Source of the DNA: Candidatus Zhuqueibacterota bacterium
GTDB lineage: Bacteria; Zhuqueibacterota; Zhuqueibacteria; Thermofontimicrobiales; Thiofontviventaceae
Assembly: GCA_016931935.1 (NCBI GenBank)
Contig: JAFGDW010000147.1
Coordinates: 1 to 36,113 of the forward strand
Reading direction: 5' to 3'
DNA: 36,113 bases
A program made the position numbers and the translations under genes. Below the pieces are notes generated by a model that was not told where the DNA came from, ran no database searches, and was given only the letters and a program-made list of their open reading frames with translations. Positions 17,538-25,920 of the stretch are shown piece after piece; the first letter of the stretch is position 1; each line of letters starts with the position of its first letter.

Positions 17538-17625
17538 GTTCCGATACTTCGGAACGGCTCGATGCTGCAAGACGGCAAGCTCCATATACGTTCCCTGAGC
17601 TTGTCGAAGGGAACAGTTCGCGAAC
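17538..17625. repeat. Cluster of short inverted repeats with CCTGAGC core
   Basis: Three symmetric units lie together: GTTCCGA/TCGGAAC (17538-17544 and 17549-17555), GTTCCCT/AGGGAAC (17590-17596 and 17608-17614) enclosing the CCTGAGCTTGTCGAAGGG core, and the perfect palindrome GTTCGCGAAC (17616-17625). No T-run and no open frame of merit. The spacer 17403-17658 holds nothing else that I can identify. Confidence 0.55.
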
Positions 17626-17658
17626 AGTTCAAGGTTAACAAGAACTATGAAAACGGTA

Positions 17659-18465
17659 CTAACGTTTTTCTGTCATTATTTTAAATTGTCGGCGTGCGAA
17701 CACAAACGTCGAATTACGATGTCCGGCGACATGGACGTTCGTATCTGGTTTATGAATTAGTGTACGTAACGATTTTGCAGGAAAGGATTCGTCAAATTCG
17801 CCTTCGACGTGGAAACAGTACAGGCCAATCTGCTTTTCTTCATTATCGAAAGGTAGCGGATCCGAACCAGCAATGGTTTTAAATCCCCTCTGCCTTGCAT
17901 TTTCCATTAAAGTTGGCGTGGTCCACATCGTTGGTCGTAAAGAAGTATCACCAATAAATAGTTCTGTTGGCTGAAAATCATTGAGTAATTGTTCAACGAC
18001 TTTGCCCCTCGAAAAGAACCACTTCCCCGGCGCCCAATTTATTGCAGCGATACCGTTTGCATTGTTTATGGATTCGACCACTCCCCGGGCAGGTAGAGTG
18101 CGATCTTGAATAAAATGATCGGTTGCGAGCGAAAGGACCTCCAAGTTTTCCGTAGTCACGACCTGACGACCTGCCAGAATGTATAATATCGGTACTTCAT
18201 TCTCTTCAACGATCAACGTCTCCGGTTCCGTACCGCGTTTTAGAACCAAATCGCTTTGGTCGAAATCGATTGGAGCGCTATCAGCAGCTTCTTTGAAAAA
18301 ATTACAATCGTAGCGCTCGACCAGCAACCACATTGGTACAATCGGATTTTTTGAATTTGTCGTCTTTTTTAGATTTTTAACACCAGTCAGAATTGCTTGT
18401 CGCAAATTATAATTTGGATAAATATGTATATGACCATCGATGATGTAATGGCGCTTTGAAGCCAT
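17659..18465 (-). CDS. Uncharacterised protein with amidohydrolase/PHP-like DGHIH motif
   Basis: A 268-residue soluble protein that I do not recognise with certainty. The N-terminal IIDGHIHIYPNY (D10, H12, H14) has the metal-binding HxH after a beta strand seen in amidohydrolase and PHP-type TIM-barrel metallohydrolases. Downstream IAAINWAPGKWFFSRG, LFIGDTSLRPT and TIAGSDPLPF are consistent with later barrel strands; the Asp of GSDP could be the metal or general-base aspartate. A C-terminal HVAGHRNST adds histidines. There is no signal peptide. The ATG has AAAAGG eight bases upstream and its own promoter. The function is unknown. It is not obviously linked to its neighbours. Confidence 0.7.
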   Translation of the reverse strand: MASKRHYIIDGHIHIYPNYNLRQAILTGVKNLKKTTNSKNPIVPMWLLVERYDCNFFKEAADSAPIDFDQSDLVLKRGTEPETLIVEENEVPILYILAGRQVVTTENLEVLSLATDHFIQDRTLPARGVVESINNANGIAAINWAPGKWFFSRGKVVEQLLNDFQPTELFIGDTSLRPTMWTTPTLMENARQRGFKTIAGSDPLPFDNEEKQIGLYCFHVEGEFDESFPAKSLRTLIHKPDTNVHVAGHRNSTFVFARRQFKIMTEKR

Positions 18466-18501
18466 GGTGATATCCTTTTTAAATTACAAAGAAATAAGCA
18501 T

Positions 18502-18530
18502 AGTATACTAAATAATTGCAAAAAAATCAA
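18502..18530 (-). promoter_or_regulatory. Sigma70-type promoter for the DGHIH-motif gene
   Basis: TTGATT (18530-18525 on the minus strand), 17 bases, then TATACT (18507-18502). It lies between the terminator of the upstream TPR gene and the start codon at 18465, giving a leader of about 30 bases. Confidence 0.62.
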
Positions 18531-18559
18531 TTCATTATTTGTTAAATGTTATTAACAAA

Positions 18560-18594
18560 AAAAGCCCTGCGAGAACGATTCTGGCAGGGCTTTT
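18560..18594 (-). terminator. Rho-independent terminator of the TPR gene
   Basis: On the minus strand AAAAGCCCTGC (18594-18584) pairs with GCAGGGCTTTT (18570-18560), with an inner AGAA/TTCT extension, and the stem runs into a T7 tract (18563-18557). It lies 18 bases after the TPR gene stop. Confidence 0.88.
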
Positions 18595-18611
18595 GAAGAA
18601 CATTTACTTTT

Positions 18612-21572
18612 CTATAGATCACGTTGTGTTGTAGCATTTGTATTTTTTGCCGGCGTTGTCGCTGCCTGTTTGACTATCTGCGTACCAAGCCCATGTTCTG
18701 CCAATTTTTCATTCAGGTACATATGGCGCACTCGTGTTTTCTTCACCCAGTCATTTTCGAGATTATTTTCAACCGCAAGAGTTTCATTGGTCTGATAGTA
18801 CTTGACTGCTTCAGCCTGTAACGGAAGTACCCACTGTTTTTCAATCATATCCCAATAACTCTTCAAATCTTCTTCCGTAAGTCCTTCTGGGGCAGGTGAA
18901 TTCATAATATCCTTGCAGAATTCTTCATATGCAAATCCAATCGTAAAAAAGGAAGCGGTTGTCCAATCTGCCACGTTATATTTCGCAACCGATACAAATT
19001 GCTCCAGCATTCGGTTGAAAGCACTCTGTTTCTTTTTAAGGTTGATTTGGAACGGTGGTTCCAGTTTTATCGCTGTAAATTCTTTATGCCGAATATCTCC
19101 CAATCGATATAGCGATTGCGCCACAAGATATTCATCAGCGTACTTGCCTTCATTCATGAACTGCTGATAGGTTTGTTCGACACGGGCATAAGCGTTAATC
19201 GCTTGCATTGAACTACCACTTTGTTCGTATGCAGAAGCCACTTTAAATAAACACTCGAAATATCGATCGTCATTCGGGAACTGGTACATAAAGTCATTGA
19301 AAGTCTGAATAACAGTCGCCCATGCTTTTGCGTTCTCGTAGCAAAGTCCGGAATTATAAATTGCGCTGGCAGCTTTATCTCTGTCCTGCGTTACTCTTGC
19401 GAGATCAGCATAGTTTTTAGCTGCAAGGAACCATTGTGTCAATTGTTCTCTCAAAGTAGCTGCATTAAATAACGCTGGCTCCAGACTTTCTGAATTTGGA
19501 AATCGCTTTGCAAACAATTCAAAATTGCTAGCAGCGCGTTGTTGTTGGCCAGCTTTTTGATATTGCGTTGCGGATTCAAACAAAGCTGCCTCAGCAATTT
19601 CATCGTCGACTGCATTTCTGGCGGTCTTTTCAAACTCGATGGCGGCGCGGCTGGCATTGCCATCATCCTTTAACGTTTCTGCGACTTTATAGCTGGCAGT
19701 CGCGAGCATTGTTTTGGTTTTTTCTATCAATTCAGTTGAATCAGGATATTCCTTCATCAAAACTGCATACCATTTCTGAGCATCGCGGAATTTGTTTTGT
19801 TTGAAATTAGTTGTTGCTTTCATGTTAAGCGCGGTAGCATAATACTTTTGTCCGACATTGTATTTGACAATCGTTGCCAGAATTGAATTGAGATGTTTTT
19901 CAGCAAGTTGCTCCTGATCGGCGCCAATAAAAGTCTCGGCTAATTTCAAGCGTAGTTCTACCGATTTCTCTGACTGGGGAAACCACTCAACAAAATCACG
20001 GATGGCTTGAATTGCTTTTTTTTGATGTTTATTCGTCACCGGGATGACATAATACATATCGCCTTGTGACCAAAGTAGAGTGTCGGCCTTAGTATCGTTC
20101 GATTCATTCTGGATAATATCATAACTCACAATCCGGTTGTACGCCGCATCTTCACGCAAATCACTTTTAGTATAGTTTTTTGCAGTAAACATGTACGATA
20201 CCGCAGCAGATTCATAATCTTTCAGTTGATAATAACTTTCGGCTAAATAGAACGCTGCGTGATCGGCACGATCATCCTTGGGAAATGTACGAATAAAGTT
20301 TTTATACGAAAGTAATGATTGTTCAAAATTCTGAGCATTAAACAAACTGTCGGCAGTATTTAACAATGGAGTTGCTATCTTCATATCTATTTGCTGAATA
20401 TAATCGGCCACCATAACAAGCTTTTCCTTGCCGGGATGCTGTTTTGCCCATTCACTATGAGGCCCATACAGTTTTTTAATCATGTTTCGAACGTCAACTG
20501 CTTTGACCATATTGCCGAGTTTATCCAGACACAAAAAGATTTCAAATTGAACCTGTGGCGCATTTTCGTACATCGGGTAGAGTTTCAACGTTTTATTGTA
20601 AGTGGAAATTGCATCCTCCCAAAAATCACGATCGGCTTGTACGTTGGCCATTTTATGGATGATATTTGGTATGTACTTTGATTCGCCCATACTCTTCATG
20701 AACCGAATTCCAAGATTCACTCCACCATAATCAATAAAACTGGTAGCCAGATATTCAATTGCTTCGTCAGTCAGCTCCGCCTGGGATTTCCCAAGTAATT
20801 CCGTGTCAAGTGCATTGAGAAGTTGAATATCGCTCAATAAATAGTAAAATGAGCTGATAGCCTGGGGATAATCATTCATCAAATAGTAGCTCCACGCTTT
20901 TTTGTAAAGCGCCATTGAGAAAAACGGGCTATCCCATTGTTCTAATATTCGATTGTAAATTAACAGGGCTTTATCGAAAGCTTGTTCATCAAAGTAGCAC
21001 TCTGCGAGACGAAATGATACCTCAGGAATATAGGCACTATCCGGATACTGGCTTAGTAATTCCATGAAATACGCTTTTGCTGAATCGCGTTTACCGGTTT
21101 CGAATAAACAAACACCCGCCCGGTAAAGTACTTTATCACGGAATGGTACATCCGGATAATCCCGAATGATTCGTTGATTAATATCGATTGTCTTTTGATA
21201 TGTCAGAAGCGGCTCATTCGGTTCTTTGAAACGTGTTGAATCCTTTTCAAAAAGTTGAAGTTTTCGGTCATATTTTTCAAGGTCCAGATTGAACTGAAGC
21301 TTGGCCTTACGCAGCTCCCATTCGGATAAATTAAAAAGTAGTTCGGGCAGGAAAGATGAATCAGCAAATGCTTTTACAGCACCGGTAGCGCAGGTCGTTG
21401 CTTTTTCCACTTTTTTAAATTCCTGGACCAAAACACGTAAAGATTCTTCTTCTTGTTTCGGATTTTTTGCCTGTTGTTTATTCGTAACGTCGGATAAAAG
21501 TGGTGACGTTGCAAACAGCAAAACCAGCAATGCATAACAGCATGCGGTTCTTAAACAAAGATGTTGGATCAT
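18612..21572 (-). CDS. Large periplasmic TPR-repeat protein
   Basis: A 986-residue exported protein. The N-terminus (CYALLVLLFATSPLLSD) is a signal peptide. Almost all the rest is tetratricopeptide-like helical repeats recognisable by A..LY..G.CYE.....AI..F...... patterns, for example VLYRAGVCLFETGKRDSAKAY, VSFRLAECYFDEQAFDKALL, AAFYLAESYYQLKDYESAAV and ASAIYNSGLCYENAKAW. Short forms of the DAAYN/SALYN type recall BamD and YbgF, which act in outer membrane assembly. The C-terminus (TTPAKNTNATTQRDL) is low-complexity. A scaffold for envelope protein assembly or for cell division is plausible; the interaction partner is unknown. It is monocistronic by promoter and terminator placement, with GGAGG five bases before the ATG. 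Confidence 0.85.
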   Translation of the reverse strand: MIQHLCLRTACCYALLVLLFATSPLLSDVTNKQQAKNPKQEEESLRVLVQEFKKVEKATTCATGAVKAFADSSFLPELLFNLSEWELRKAKLQFNLDLEKYDRKLQLFEKDSTRFKEPNEPLLTYQKTIDINQRIIRDYPDVPFRDKVLYRAGVCLFETGKRDSAKAYFMELLSQYPDSAYIPEVSFRLAECYFDEQAFDKALLIYNRILEQWDSPFFSMALYKKAWSYYLMNDYPQAISSFYYLLSDIQLLNALDTELLGKSQAELTDEAIEYLATSFIDYGGVNLGIRFMKSMGESKYIPNIIHKMANVQADRDFWEDAISTYNKTLKLYPMYENAPQVQFEIFLCLDKLGNMVKAVDVRNMIKKLYGPHSEWAKQHPGKEKLVMVADYIQQIDMKIATPLLNTADSLFNAQNFEQSLLSYKNFIRTFPKDDRADHAAFYLAESYYQLKDYESAAVSYMFTAKNYTKSDLREDAAYNRIVSYDIIQNESNDTKADTLLWSQGDMYYVIPVTNKHQKKAIQAIRDFVEWFPQSEKSVELRLKLAETFIGADQEQLAEKHLNSILATIVKYNVGQKYYATALNMKATTNFKQNKFRDAQKWYAVLMKEYPDSTELIEKTKTMLATASYKVAETLKDDGNASRAAIEFEKTARNAVDDEIAEAALFESATQYQKAGQQQRAASNFELFAKRFPNSESLEPALFNAATLREQLTQWFLAAKNYADLARVTQDRDKAASAIYNSGLCYENAKAWATVIQTFNDFMYQFPNDDRYFECLFKVASAYEQSGSSMQAINAYARVEQTYQQFMNEGKYADEYLVAQSLYRLGDIRHKEFTAIKLEPPFQINLKKKQSAFNRMLEQFVSVAKYNVADWTTASFFTIGFAYEEFCKDIMNSPAPEGLTEEDLKSYWDMIEKQWVLPLQAEAVKYYQTNETLAVENNLENDWVKKTRVRHMYLNEKLAEHGLGTQIVKQAATTPAKNTNATTQRDL

Positions 21573-21693
21573 AGCAGCCTCCGAAGTTGTAATGTTACCA
21601 GAACCTCAGAACGTACAAAACCCAATGTTGCTCGGGAGGCACGGTCGAATTGAATTAAAAATAAATACTAATAGAAATCAAAATGCTGAAAAT

Positions 21694-21722
21694 ATAATAA
21701 ACAAATAATATTAGAATGTCAA
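21694..21722 (-). promoter_or_regulatory. Strong sigma70-type promoter for the TPR gene
   Basis: TTGACA (21722-21717 on the minus strand), 17 bases, then TATTAT (21699-21694). Transcription would begin near 21687, giving a leader of about 115 bases. Confidence 0.72.
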
Positions 21723-21796
21723 GAACTAATTTTGACCAAAATTTCAATATGTTGGAATTGATTTCAAAAATGAAATTCATAACAACGCGAGACGTT

Positions 21797-21866
21797 GAAC
21801 GTGAAATGTAAGACGAAAGAAACGAAATACTTTAATACTTTTTTATTTGAAAATTCACCTTTCACG
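21797..21866. repeat. GTGAAAGGTGAA-family repeat remnant
   Basis: TGAACGTGAAATGTAAGACG begins near 21797, and TTCACCTTTCACG (21854-21866) is an exact reverse complement of CGTGAAAGGTGAA at 26706-26718. The remaining bases of 21723-22064 are AT-rich with no gene, hairpin or frame that I can support. Confidence 0.45.
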
Positions 21867-22064
21867 AAAATAGTTGGATTTTGCCAGAACATGAATGTTA
21901 AAGAATAGCTAGAATAATTAAGTTTTTTGAAGTAATAGCAGAACAGTCGAAGTCAATAACGGATGATAAATTTGGGAATTCTTTCTTCACAACTCGTTGA
22001 ATGGAACATAGATGATTATTCAATAGTTTTAAACATCGCTGACCGAATATTCACAACTTTTTCA

Positions 22065-22093
22065 TTGCGTTTCAGGAGCAATTTATTTATATT
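22065..22093 (+). promoter_or_regulatory. Candidate promoter for the SPOR lipoprotein gene
   Basis: TTGCGT (22065-22070), 17 bases, then TATATT (22088-22093). The -35 is weaker than in the other promoters of the window. Transcription would start near 22100, about 39 bases before the ATG. Confidence 0.42.
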
Positions 22094-22138
22094 TGAATCG
22101 ATTATGAAATTATTTCCAATTTCAAAGGAGTCCAGCGA

Positions 22139-22678
22139 ATGAAATCATATTTTTTTATGTGTATTGCAGGATTGTTAATTATGGGCTGCGGCGGCGCCAA
22201 GCAACAAACAGTGAATACGGATACAACTCCTCCGGAGCGTCGTCAAGGTAAAATTTTAGAAGATTTTGATCCGTTAACTTTAAATGATGAAGACTTGACA
22301 ATAAAATCGACGCGTTCGGTGGAAGCGAAAAGTGATTATGATGATTCGTTTCTCCCGGATATGGATTCGGAGCAGACTGGGGCGACGGAGTCAGATGGGT
22401 ATCGTGTGCAGATTTGTGCAGTATCGGTGGAAGATACCGCCCGCAACATCCAGCGTGATGCGATTTTAAAGTTGAATGAGAATGTGTATTTAAAGTTTGA
22501 CAGTCCGTATTACAAGGTGAGAATTGGAGATTGCAAAACGCGTTATGAGGCCGAACAACTGCAACGGTTGGCGATTCAAAAAGGATTTAATGAAGCATGG
22601 GTTGTCAAAACGACGATACAATTGAAACCACATGAGGAAAAAGAAGACACTACGAATTTGGTACCAACTCAACCATAG
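22139..22678 (+). CDS. SPOR-domain lipoprotein
   Basis: A 179-residue envelope protein. Residues 1-17 are a lipoprotein signal peptide with lipobox LIMGC (C17). A disordered acidic region (18-85) leads to a SPOR domain (about 85-160: GYRVQICAVSVEDTARN, VYLKFDSPYYKVRIGDC, RYEAEQLQRLAIQKGFNEAWVV in pieces). SPOR domains bind denuded septal peptidoglycan, so a role at division sites is likely from family knowledge. The ribosome site AAAGGAG is eight bases upstream of the ATG. It is a single gene, bounded by a bidirectional terminator. Confidence 0.9.
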   Translation: MKSYFFMCIAGLLIMGCGGAKQQTVNTDTTPPERRQGKILEDFDPLTLNDEDLTIKSTRSVEAKSDYDDSFLPDMDSEQTGATESDGYRVQICAVSVEDTARNIQRDAILKLNENVYLKFDSPYYKVRIGDCKTRYEAEQLQRLAIQKGFNEAWVVKTTIQLKPHEEKEDTTNLVPTQP

Positions 22679-22702
22679 TACAAAATATATTGATAATATG
22701 AA

Positions 22703-22737
22703 AATGCCCTTACTTGTTGAATAGAAGTGAGGGCATT
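22703..22737. terminator. Bidirectional terminator hairpin
   Basis: AATGCCCTTACTT (22703-22715) and AAGTGAGGGCATT (22725-22737) pair over 13 positions with one wobble. It lies between the convergent SPOR gene (+) and rubrerythrin gene (-). Reading minus, the stem ends in ATTTTC; reading plus, in GTTATTT, so both T-runs are short. Confidence 0.65.
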
Positions 22738-22879
22738 GTTATTTAGTGCATGTCCAAAACATTATCATAATTCAGTGTTGGCAAGGGGAAAATATTCGTG
22801 AATTTTATATTTAAAACTTCTGGATATGAGACTGTTACATAGTGAATGCTTCAATTGATCAGAATTTTTCTTTCAATGA

Positions 22880-23461
22880 TTAGTTGTCTGAAGTATTTTT
22901 CAAAACTTCAAAATAACCCTGCGGATGAGCGCATGCCGGGCAGACTGGCGGCGGTTCTGTCCCTGTGTAAATGTATCCGCACTTCCTGCAGCGCCATTTG
23001 ACTGATTCGGAGCGTTTAAATGTACTGTCGTTTTCAATCCTTCTTAAAAATTGTGTAAACGTATTAGCGTGATAGCGTTCAGCAGATGCAATAGCCTCAA
23101 AAACCACGGCAATAGTTTCAAAACCTTCGTCGCGAGCGACTTTGGCGAAATCGGGGTACATGGTTTCGTATTCATACTGTTCACCGGCAATGGCATTTTT
23201 CAGATTTTCGATGGTGGAACCGATTTGTTCCGCTTCCAGTGACAGAGTCACTTCAACCGAGCCTCCTTCAAGAAATTTGTAAAGCCGTTTTGCGTGCGCT
23301 CGTTCATGATCTTCCACTTCAGTCAGGAAAGCGGATAATTCTACGTAGCCATCCTTTTTTGCCTGAGCTGAATAGAAATTGTATCGATTGCGGGCAGCGG
23401 ATTCGCCTAAAAATGCTGTAACAACGTTCGCCTCGGTCTGTGTTCCCTGAATGCTTTTCAT
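22880..23461 (-). CDS. rbr: Rubrerythrin (diiron peroxidase with rubredoxin domain)
   Basis: Rubrerythrin reduces hydrogen peroxide in the cytoplasm of anaerobes. The 193-residue protein has a ferritin-like four-helix domain (about 1-145) and a C-terminal rubredoxin-like domain (155-190). Diiron ligand candidates are E20, E53-x-x-H56, E94/E97 and E128-x-x-H131. The Fe(Cys)4 site is C158, C161, C174, C177 (WRCRKCGYIY and PVCPACAHP). Length and ligands are intact, so it should be active given an electron donor; the nearby NqrF is one possible source of reducing power but rubredoxin reductases are the known donors. It starts 15 bases after the ferritin-like gene, so the two are co-transcribed. 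Confidence 0.96.
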   Translation of the reverse strand: MKSIQGTQTEANVVTAFLGESAARNRYNFYSAQAKKDGYVELSAFLTEVEDHERAHAKRLYKFLEGGSVEVTLSLEAEQIGSTIENLKNAIAGEQYEYETMYPDFAKVARDEGFETIAVVFEAIASAERYHANTFTQFLRRIENDSTFKRSESVKWRCRKCGYIYTGTEPPPVCPACAHPQGYFEVLKNTSDN

Positions 23462-23476
23462 GATGCTTATTCTCCC

Positions 23477-23977
23477 TTATTCCGGCCAAAATTGGTTATC
23501 GTACCAAATGTTTTCCAGTAATTCTTTGTCGATGTCAGCCAGTAATTTTACATGCCCCTTTTCCCAGGTCGCGAGCCAGTCAAACAATTTTTGTTCGAGG
23601 GGATCTGTTGCCTTCTGCGCCTGTTCGGAATAGAACTGGACGGCTTTTTCTTCCATTGCCATTGCAGCGGAAATGGCAGCAGCCTCATAGCTGGCAGCGG
23701 TAATTTGCTTCTGCACATCTTGTGTCAGAATCGATGGATCGAATGATTGGGGTTTGGTTTCGTACTGAGGTGCCTCAAATGTGCCATCTTCCTGCAATTT
23801 TTTATAGTGTTTGCTGAGCATGTTGATATGTTCATCTTCTTCTTTCACCATCATGTCAAACACTTTTTTAATTGCTTCGCTTTTTGTCGATTTGGCTACC
23901 TGTGCATAGAACGTTCTTCCACGCTTTTCCATCAGGATTGCACCTTTAACGATATTGACGGCTCGGTCATTGGACAT
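23477..23977 (-). CDS. Ferritin-like diiron protein (rubrerythrin family, no rubredoxin domain)
   Basis: A 166-residue protein consisting only of a ferritin-like domain. Helix 1 has MEKRGRTFYAQVA with E17, helix 2 KEEDEH with E47-x-x-H50, helix 3 AMEEKAVQFYSEQA with E110, and helix 4 WEKGHVKLLADI with E139-x-x-H142. The set of two ExxH motifs plus two glutamates is that of a dinuclear iron centre. The rubredoxin domain present in the following gene is missing, so it is a sulerythrin/YciE-like relative. It probably detoxifies peroxide or stores iron along with rubrerythrin. The start has AAGGAG seven bases upstream, and TATAAT at 24001-23996 is a likely -10. Confidence 0.88.
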   Translation of the reverse strand: MSNDRAVNIVKGAILMEKRGRTFYAQVAKSTKSEAIKKVFDMMVKEEDEHINMLSKHYKKLQEDGTFEAPQYETKPQSFDPSILTQDVQKQITAASYEAAAISAAMAMEEKAVQFYSEQAQKATDPLEQKLFDWLATWEKGHVKLLADIDKELLENIWYDNQFWPE

Positions 23978-23995
23978 GACTGACTCCTTTTATGA

Positions 23996-24034
23996 ATTAT
24001 AAATAAGTGGCATATTTTTAAACATATTTTTAAC
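23996..24034 (-). promoter_or_regulatory. Candidate promoter/operator of the rubrerythrin pair
   Basis: A perfect -10 TATAAT (24001-23996) precedes the ferritin-like gene. Upstream the unit AAAAATATG occurs twice in direct repeat, 12 bases apart, a possible site for a peroxide- or iron-responsive regulator. No good -35 is seen, which would fit activator dependence. This is inference. Confidence 0.35.
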
Positions 24035-24057
24035 GAATAGATTTCAACTGGGACTAC

Positions 24058-24531
24058 TCAATCTATTTCCACCTCGGGCGTCAGTTTTAAGAAACTCACC
24101 AAATGTTCCGGCTCCAGTCGATAATTGCTTCCGACTCCCTGAAAAAATCCATGCGCCTTGATGAGATGAATATTCAACTGTGAAAATACAATTGATTCCC
24201 CGGTAGATTCCCGGATCACGGTGACTTGCACTTTATCATGCACGCCGGGATCAGCGAACGGGCATGGCAGCACGCCTTTAGTCCATGTGCTGCGGACATT
24301 AAAATCATCTATTGTTACGCTTGATTCCATGGCAGCCTTTGCGGTATCGAGCAAAATTTGTAATTTATCCGCGATCTGTTCGGTGCTGATATTTAACCGC
24401 GCCAGTATAACAGCATCTGCATGAATGATCTCATGCAAATGTCGCGTATCGGTTCCTAAAAATCCTGCTTGTGTAATGTGCCCCGGTTGAAAATTTACCA
24501 GGATTTGCTTTTCATCTGGTGTTTGTTTCAT
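24058..24531 (-). CDS. Conserved hypothetical protein with LPCPFADPG motif
   Basis: A 157-residue soluble protein. I recall similar uncharacterised proteins in Chloroflexi and KSB1-like genomes with the pattern PGHIT..GFLG.DTR, a central GxLPCPFADPG (near residue 98) and C-terminal LNIHLIKAHGFFQGVGSNYRL (in pieces, HLIKAHGFFQG and YRLEPEHLV). A single Cys next to Pro-Phe, and several His, could bind metal, but no function is established. The ATG at 24531 is preferred over an in-frame TTG at 24567 because the conserved region begins after it; neither has a clear ribosome site. The gene lies between nqrF and the rubrerythrin pair, and could be transcribed with either. Confidence 0.72.
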   Translation of the reverse strand: MKQTPDEKQILVNFQPGHITQAGFLGTDTRHLHEIIHADAVILARLNISTEQIADKLQILLDTAKAAMESSVTIDDFNVRSTWTKGVLPCPFADPGVHDKVQVTVIRESTGESIVFSQLNIHLIKAHGFFQGVGSNYRLEPEHLVSFLKLTPEVEID

Positions 24532-24617
24532 AATTCTATTCGAAAATTTTGATGGTAAGACACTCAAGTTTAAAATTTATGGTTTATTATACGTAACTAT
24601 CAGTTGGGCATGGATTT

Positions 24618-24746
24618 AGCCGTCGGCTGATTCCGCTCAAAGCGGGACGACAAACAAGCAATATTGTGTAGTAGTGTTGCTCCGCCTTAGGGGATCATGC
24701 CAACGGCAGATGCGCCTTCGGAGCACTCAGGCAACGCCCTGCCTGA
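24618..24746. repeat. GC-rich cluster of inverted repeats
   Basis: Units in order: palindrome AGCCG-T-CGGCT (24618-24628); CCGCT-CAA-AGCGG (24633-24645); TGCTCCG paired with CGGAGCA (24678-24684 and 24719-24725); TCAGGC paired with GCCTGA (24727-24732 and 24741-24746). The segment is richer in GC than its surroundings and lacks T-runs. It resembles a REP/MITE-like element and fills the spacer after nqrF. Confidence 0.5.
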
Positions 24747-24793
24747 AGAGGTACTATTGTGCAAAATTTGCATCCCAACTTTTTCCCGACATT

Positions 24794-25903
24794 TTAAGAA
24801 AACGGATCGAAGAAAATCCGATCTTCGGTGATGCCATATTTATTCAATATAATGATACATGCATGAATCATACCCGGGCTGCCGCACAAATAAGCGTGCG
24901 CGTTGGACATATCGCGTTCGCGAATATAGTTGGCCAACGGTTGGGTAATCAATCCTGTTTCGCCGTCCCAATTATCATCAGGGGCTGGTTCGGACAACGC
25001 CGGAACAAACGTGAAATCCGCGAGTTCCTGTTCCAGCGCTTTCATCTCATCGATATAAAACAGATCACGTTTTGAAACAGCGCCAAAGAAGTAGGTAACT
25101 TTTCGTTTAACACCACGATTTTTCATATCATGCAATATCGGCACAAATGGCGCCATACCAGAGCCGCCAGCGATCATGATCATTTCACCATCGCCATCAC
25201 GAACATAAAAATCGCCCATGGGGCCAACCAGCTTAACGCGTTGTTGTTCGGACACATGCTGATGTACCCACGTTGTACAAATGCCATCCGGTACCAGGCG
25301 GATCATCAGATCAATATACGATTTTTCGGTATGTGGAGAGGCGATCGAATAGGCACGCGATATACTTTCTTTGACATCGCCGTATGGTTCGGTGTACACT
25401 TGAATATATTGACCCGGCTTAAATGAAATTTCATTCGGATCGTCCAATTCGAATCGTACCAGTTTTATATCGTATGTTAGGTCACGAATCGATGTAATAG
25501 TTGATTTGAATTCCTTAATATTAAACAGTTCTTCAGGAATTTCAATCCGAAAATCCTGCTTGACTTTAACCTGACACGCCAGTCGGATATTGTTTTTTAC
25601 ATCATCTGGCGTTAACATTGGCGCTTCGGTTGGGAGAACCGGACCGGCGCCTTCCACAACTTTACATTTGCAATAAGCACATGTGCCGCGGCCACCACAT
25701 GCTGAAGGCAGGAAAATCTTTTCCGAGCCCAACGTGGTTAGCAAAGTTGAGCCACCCTGTACAATTAATTCTTTATCATCATTGATAGTAACTTTACATT
25801 CGCCGTAATTCGCCAGGAATCGTTCGGCAATAACCAACAGTACAGCCAACAAACCACTGATACCTGAAAGGGCGAATACGGTCGTTAGAATATTCGGTGT
25901 CAT
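24794..25903 (-). CDS. nqrF: Na+-translocating NADH:quinone reductase subunit F
   Basis: The NADH-oxidising subunit of Na+-NQR. A single membrane anchor (about residues 8-28) precedes a plant-type [2Fe-2S] domain with C69, C75, C78 and C110, an FAD-binding domain with RAYSIAS near 184, and an NAD-binding domain with GGSGMAPFVPIL near 245 and CGSPGM near 338. The ending FFDPFS matches the usual F-D-x-F terminus. The 369-residue length is a little short of the 405-410 of Vibrio NqrF. All cofactor motifs are intact. It lies 17 bases after nqrE. Confidence 0.96.
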   Translation of the reverse strand: MTPNILTTVFALSGISGLLAVLLVIAERFLANYGECKVTINDDKELIVQGGSTLLTTLGSEKIFLPSACGGRGTCAYCKCKVVEGAGPVLPTEAPMLTPDDVKNNIRLACQVKVKQDFRIEIPEELFNIKEFKSTITSIRDLTYDIKLVRFELDDPNEISFKPGQYIQVYTEPYGDVKESISRAYSIASPHTEKSYIDLMIRLVPDGICTTWVHQHVSEQQRVKLVGPMGDFYVRDGDGEMIMIAGGSGMAPFVPILHDMKNRGVKRKVTYFFGAVSKRDLFYIDEMKALEQELADFTFVPALSEPAPDDNWDGETGLITQPLANYIRERDMSNAHAYLCGSPGMIHACIIILNKYGITEDRIFFDPFS

Positions 25904-25920
25904 GCGAGTGTCTTTCAGTA

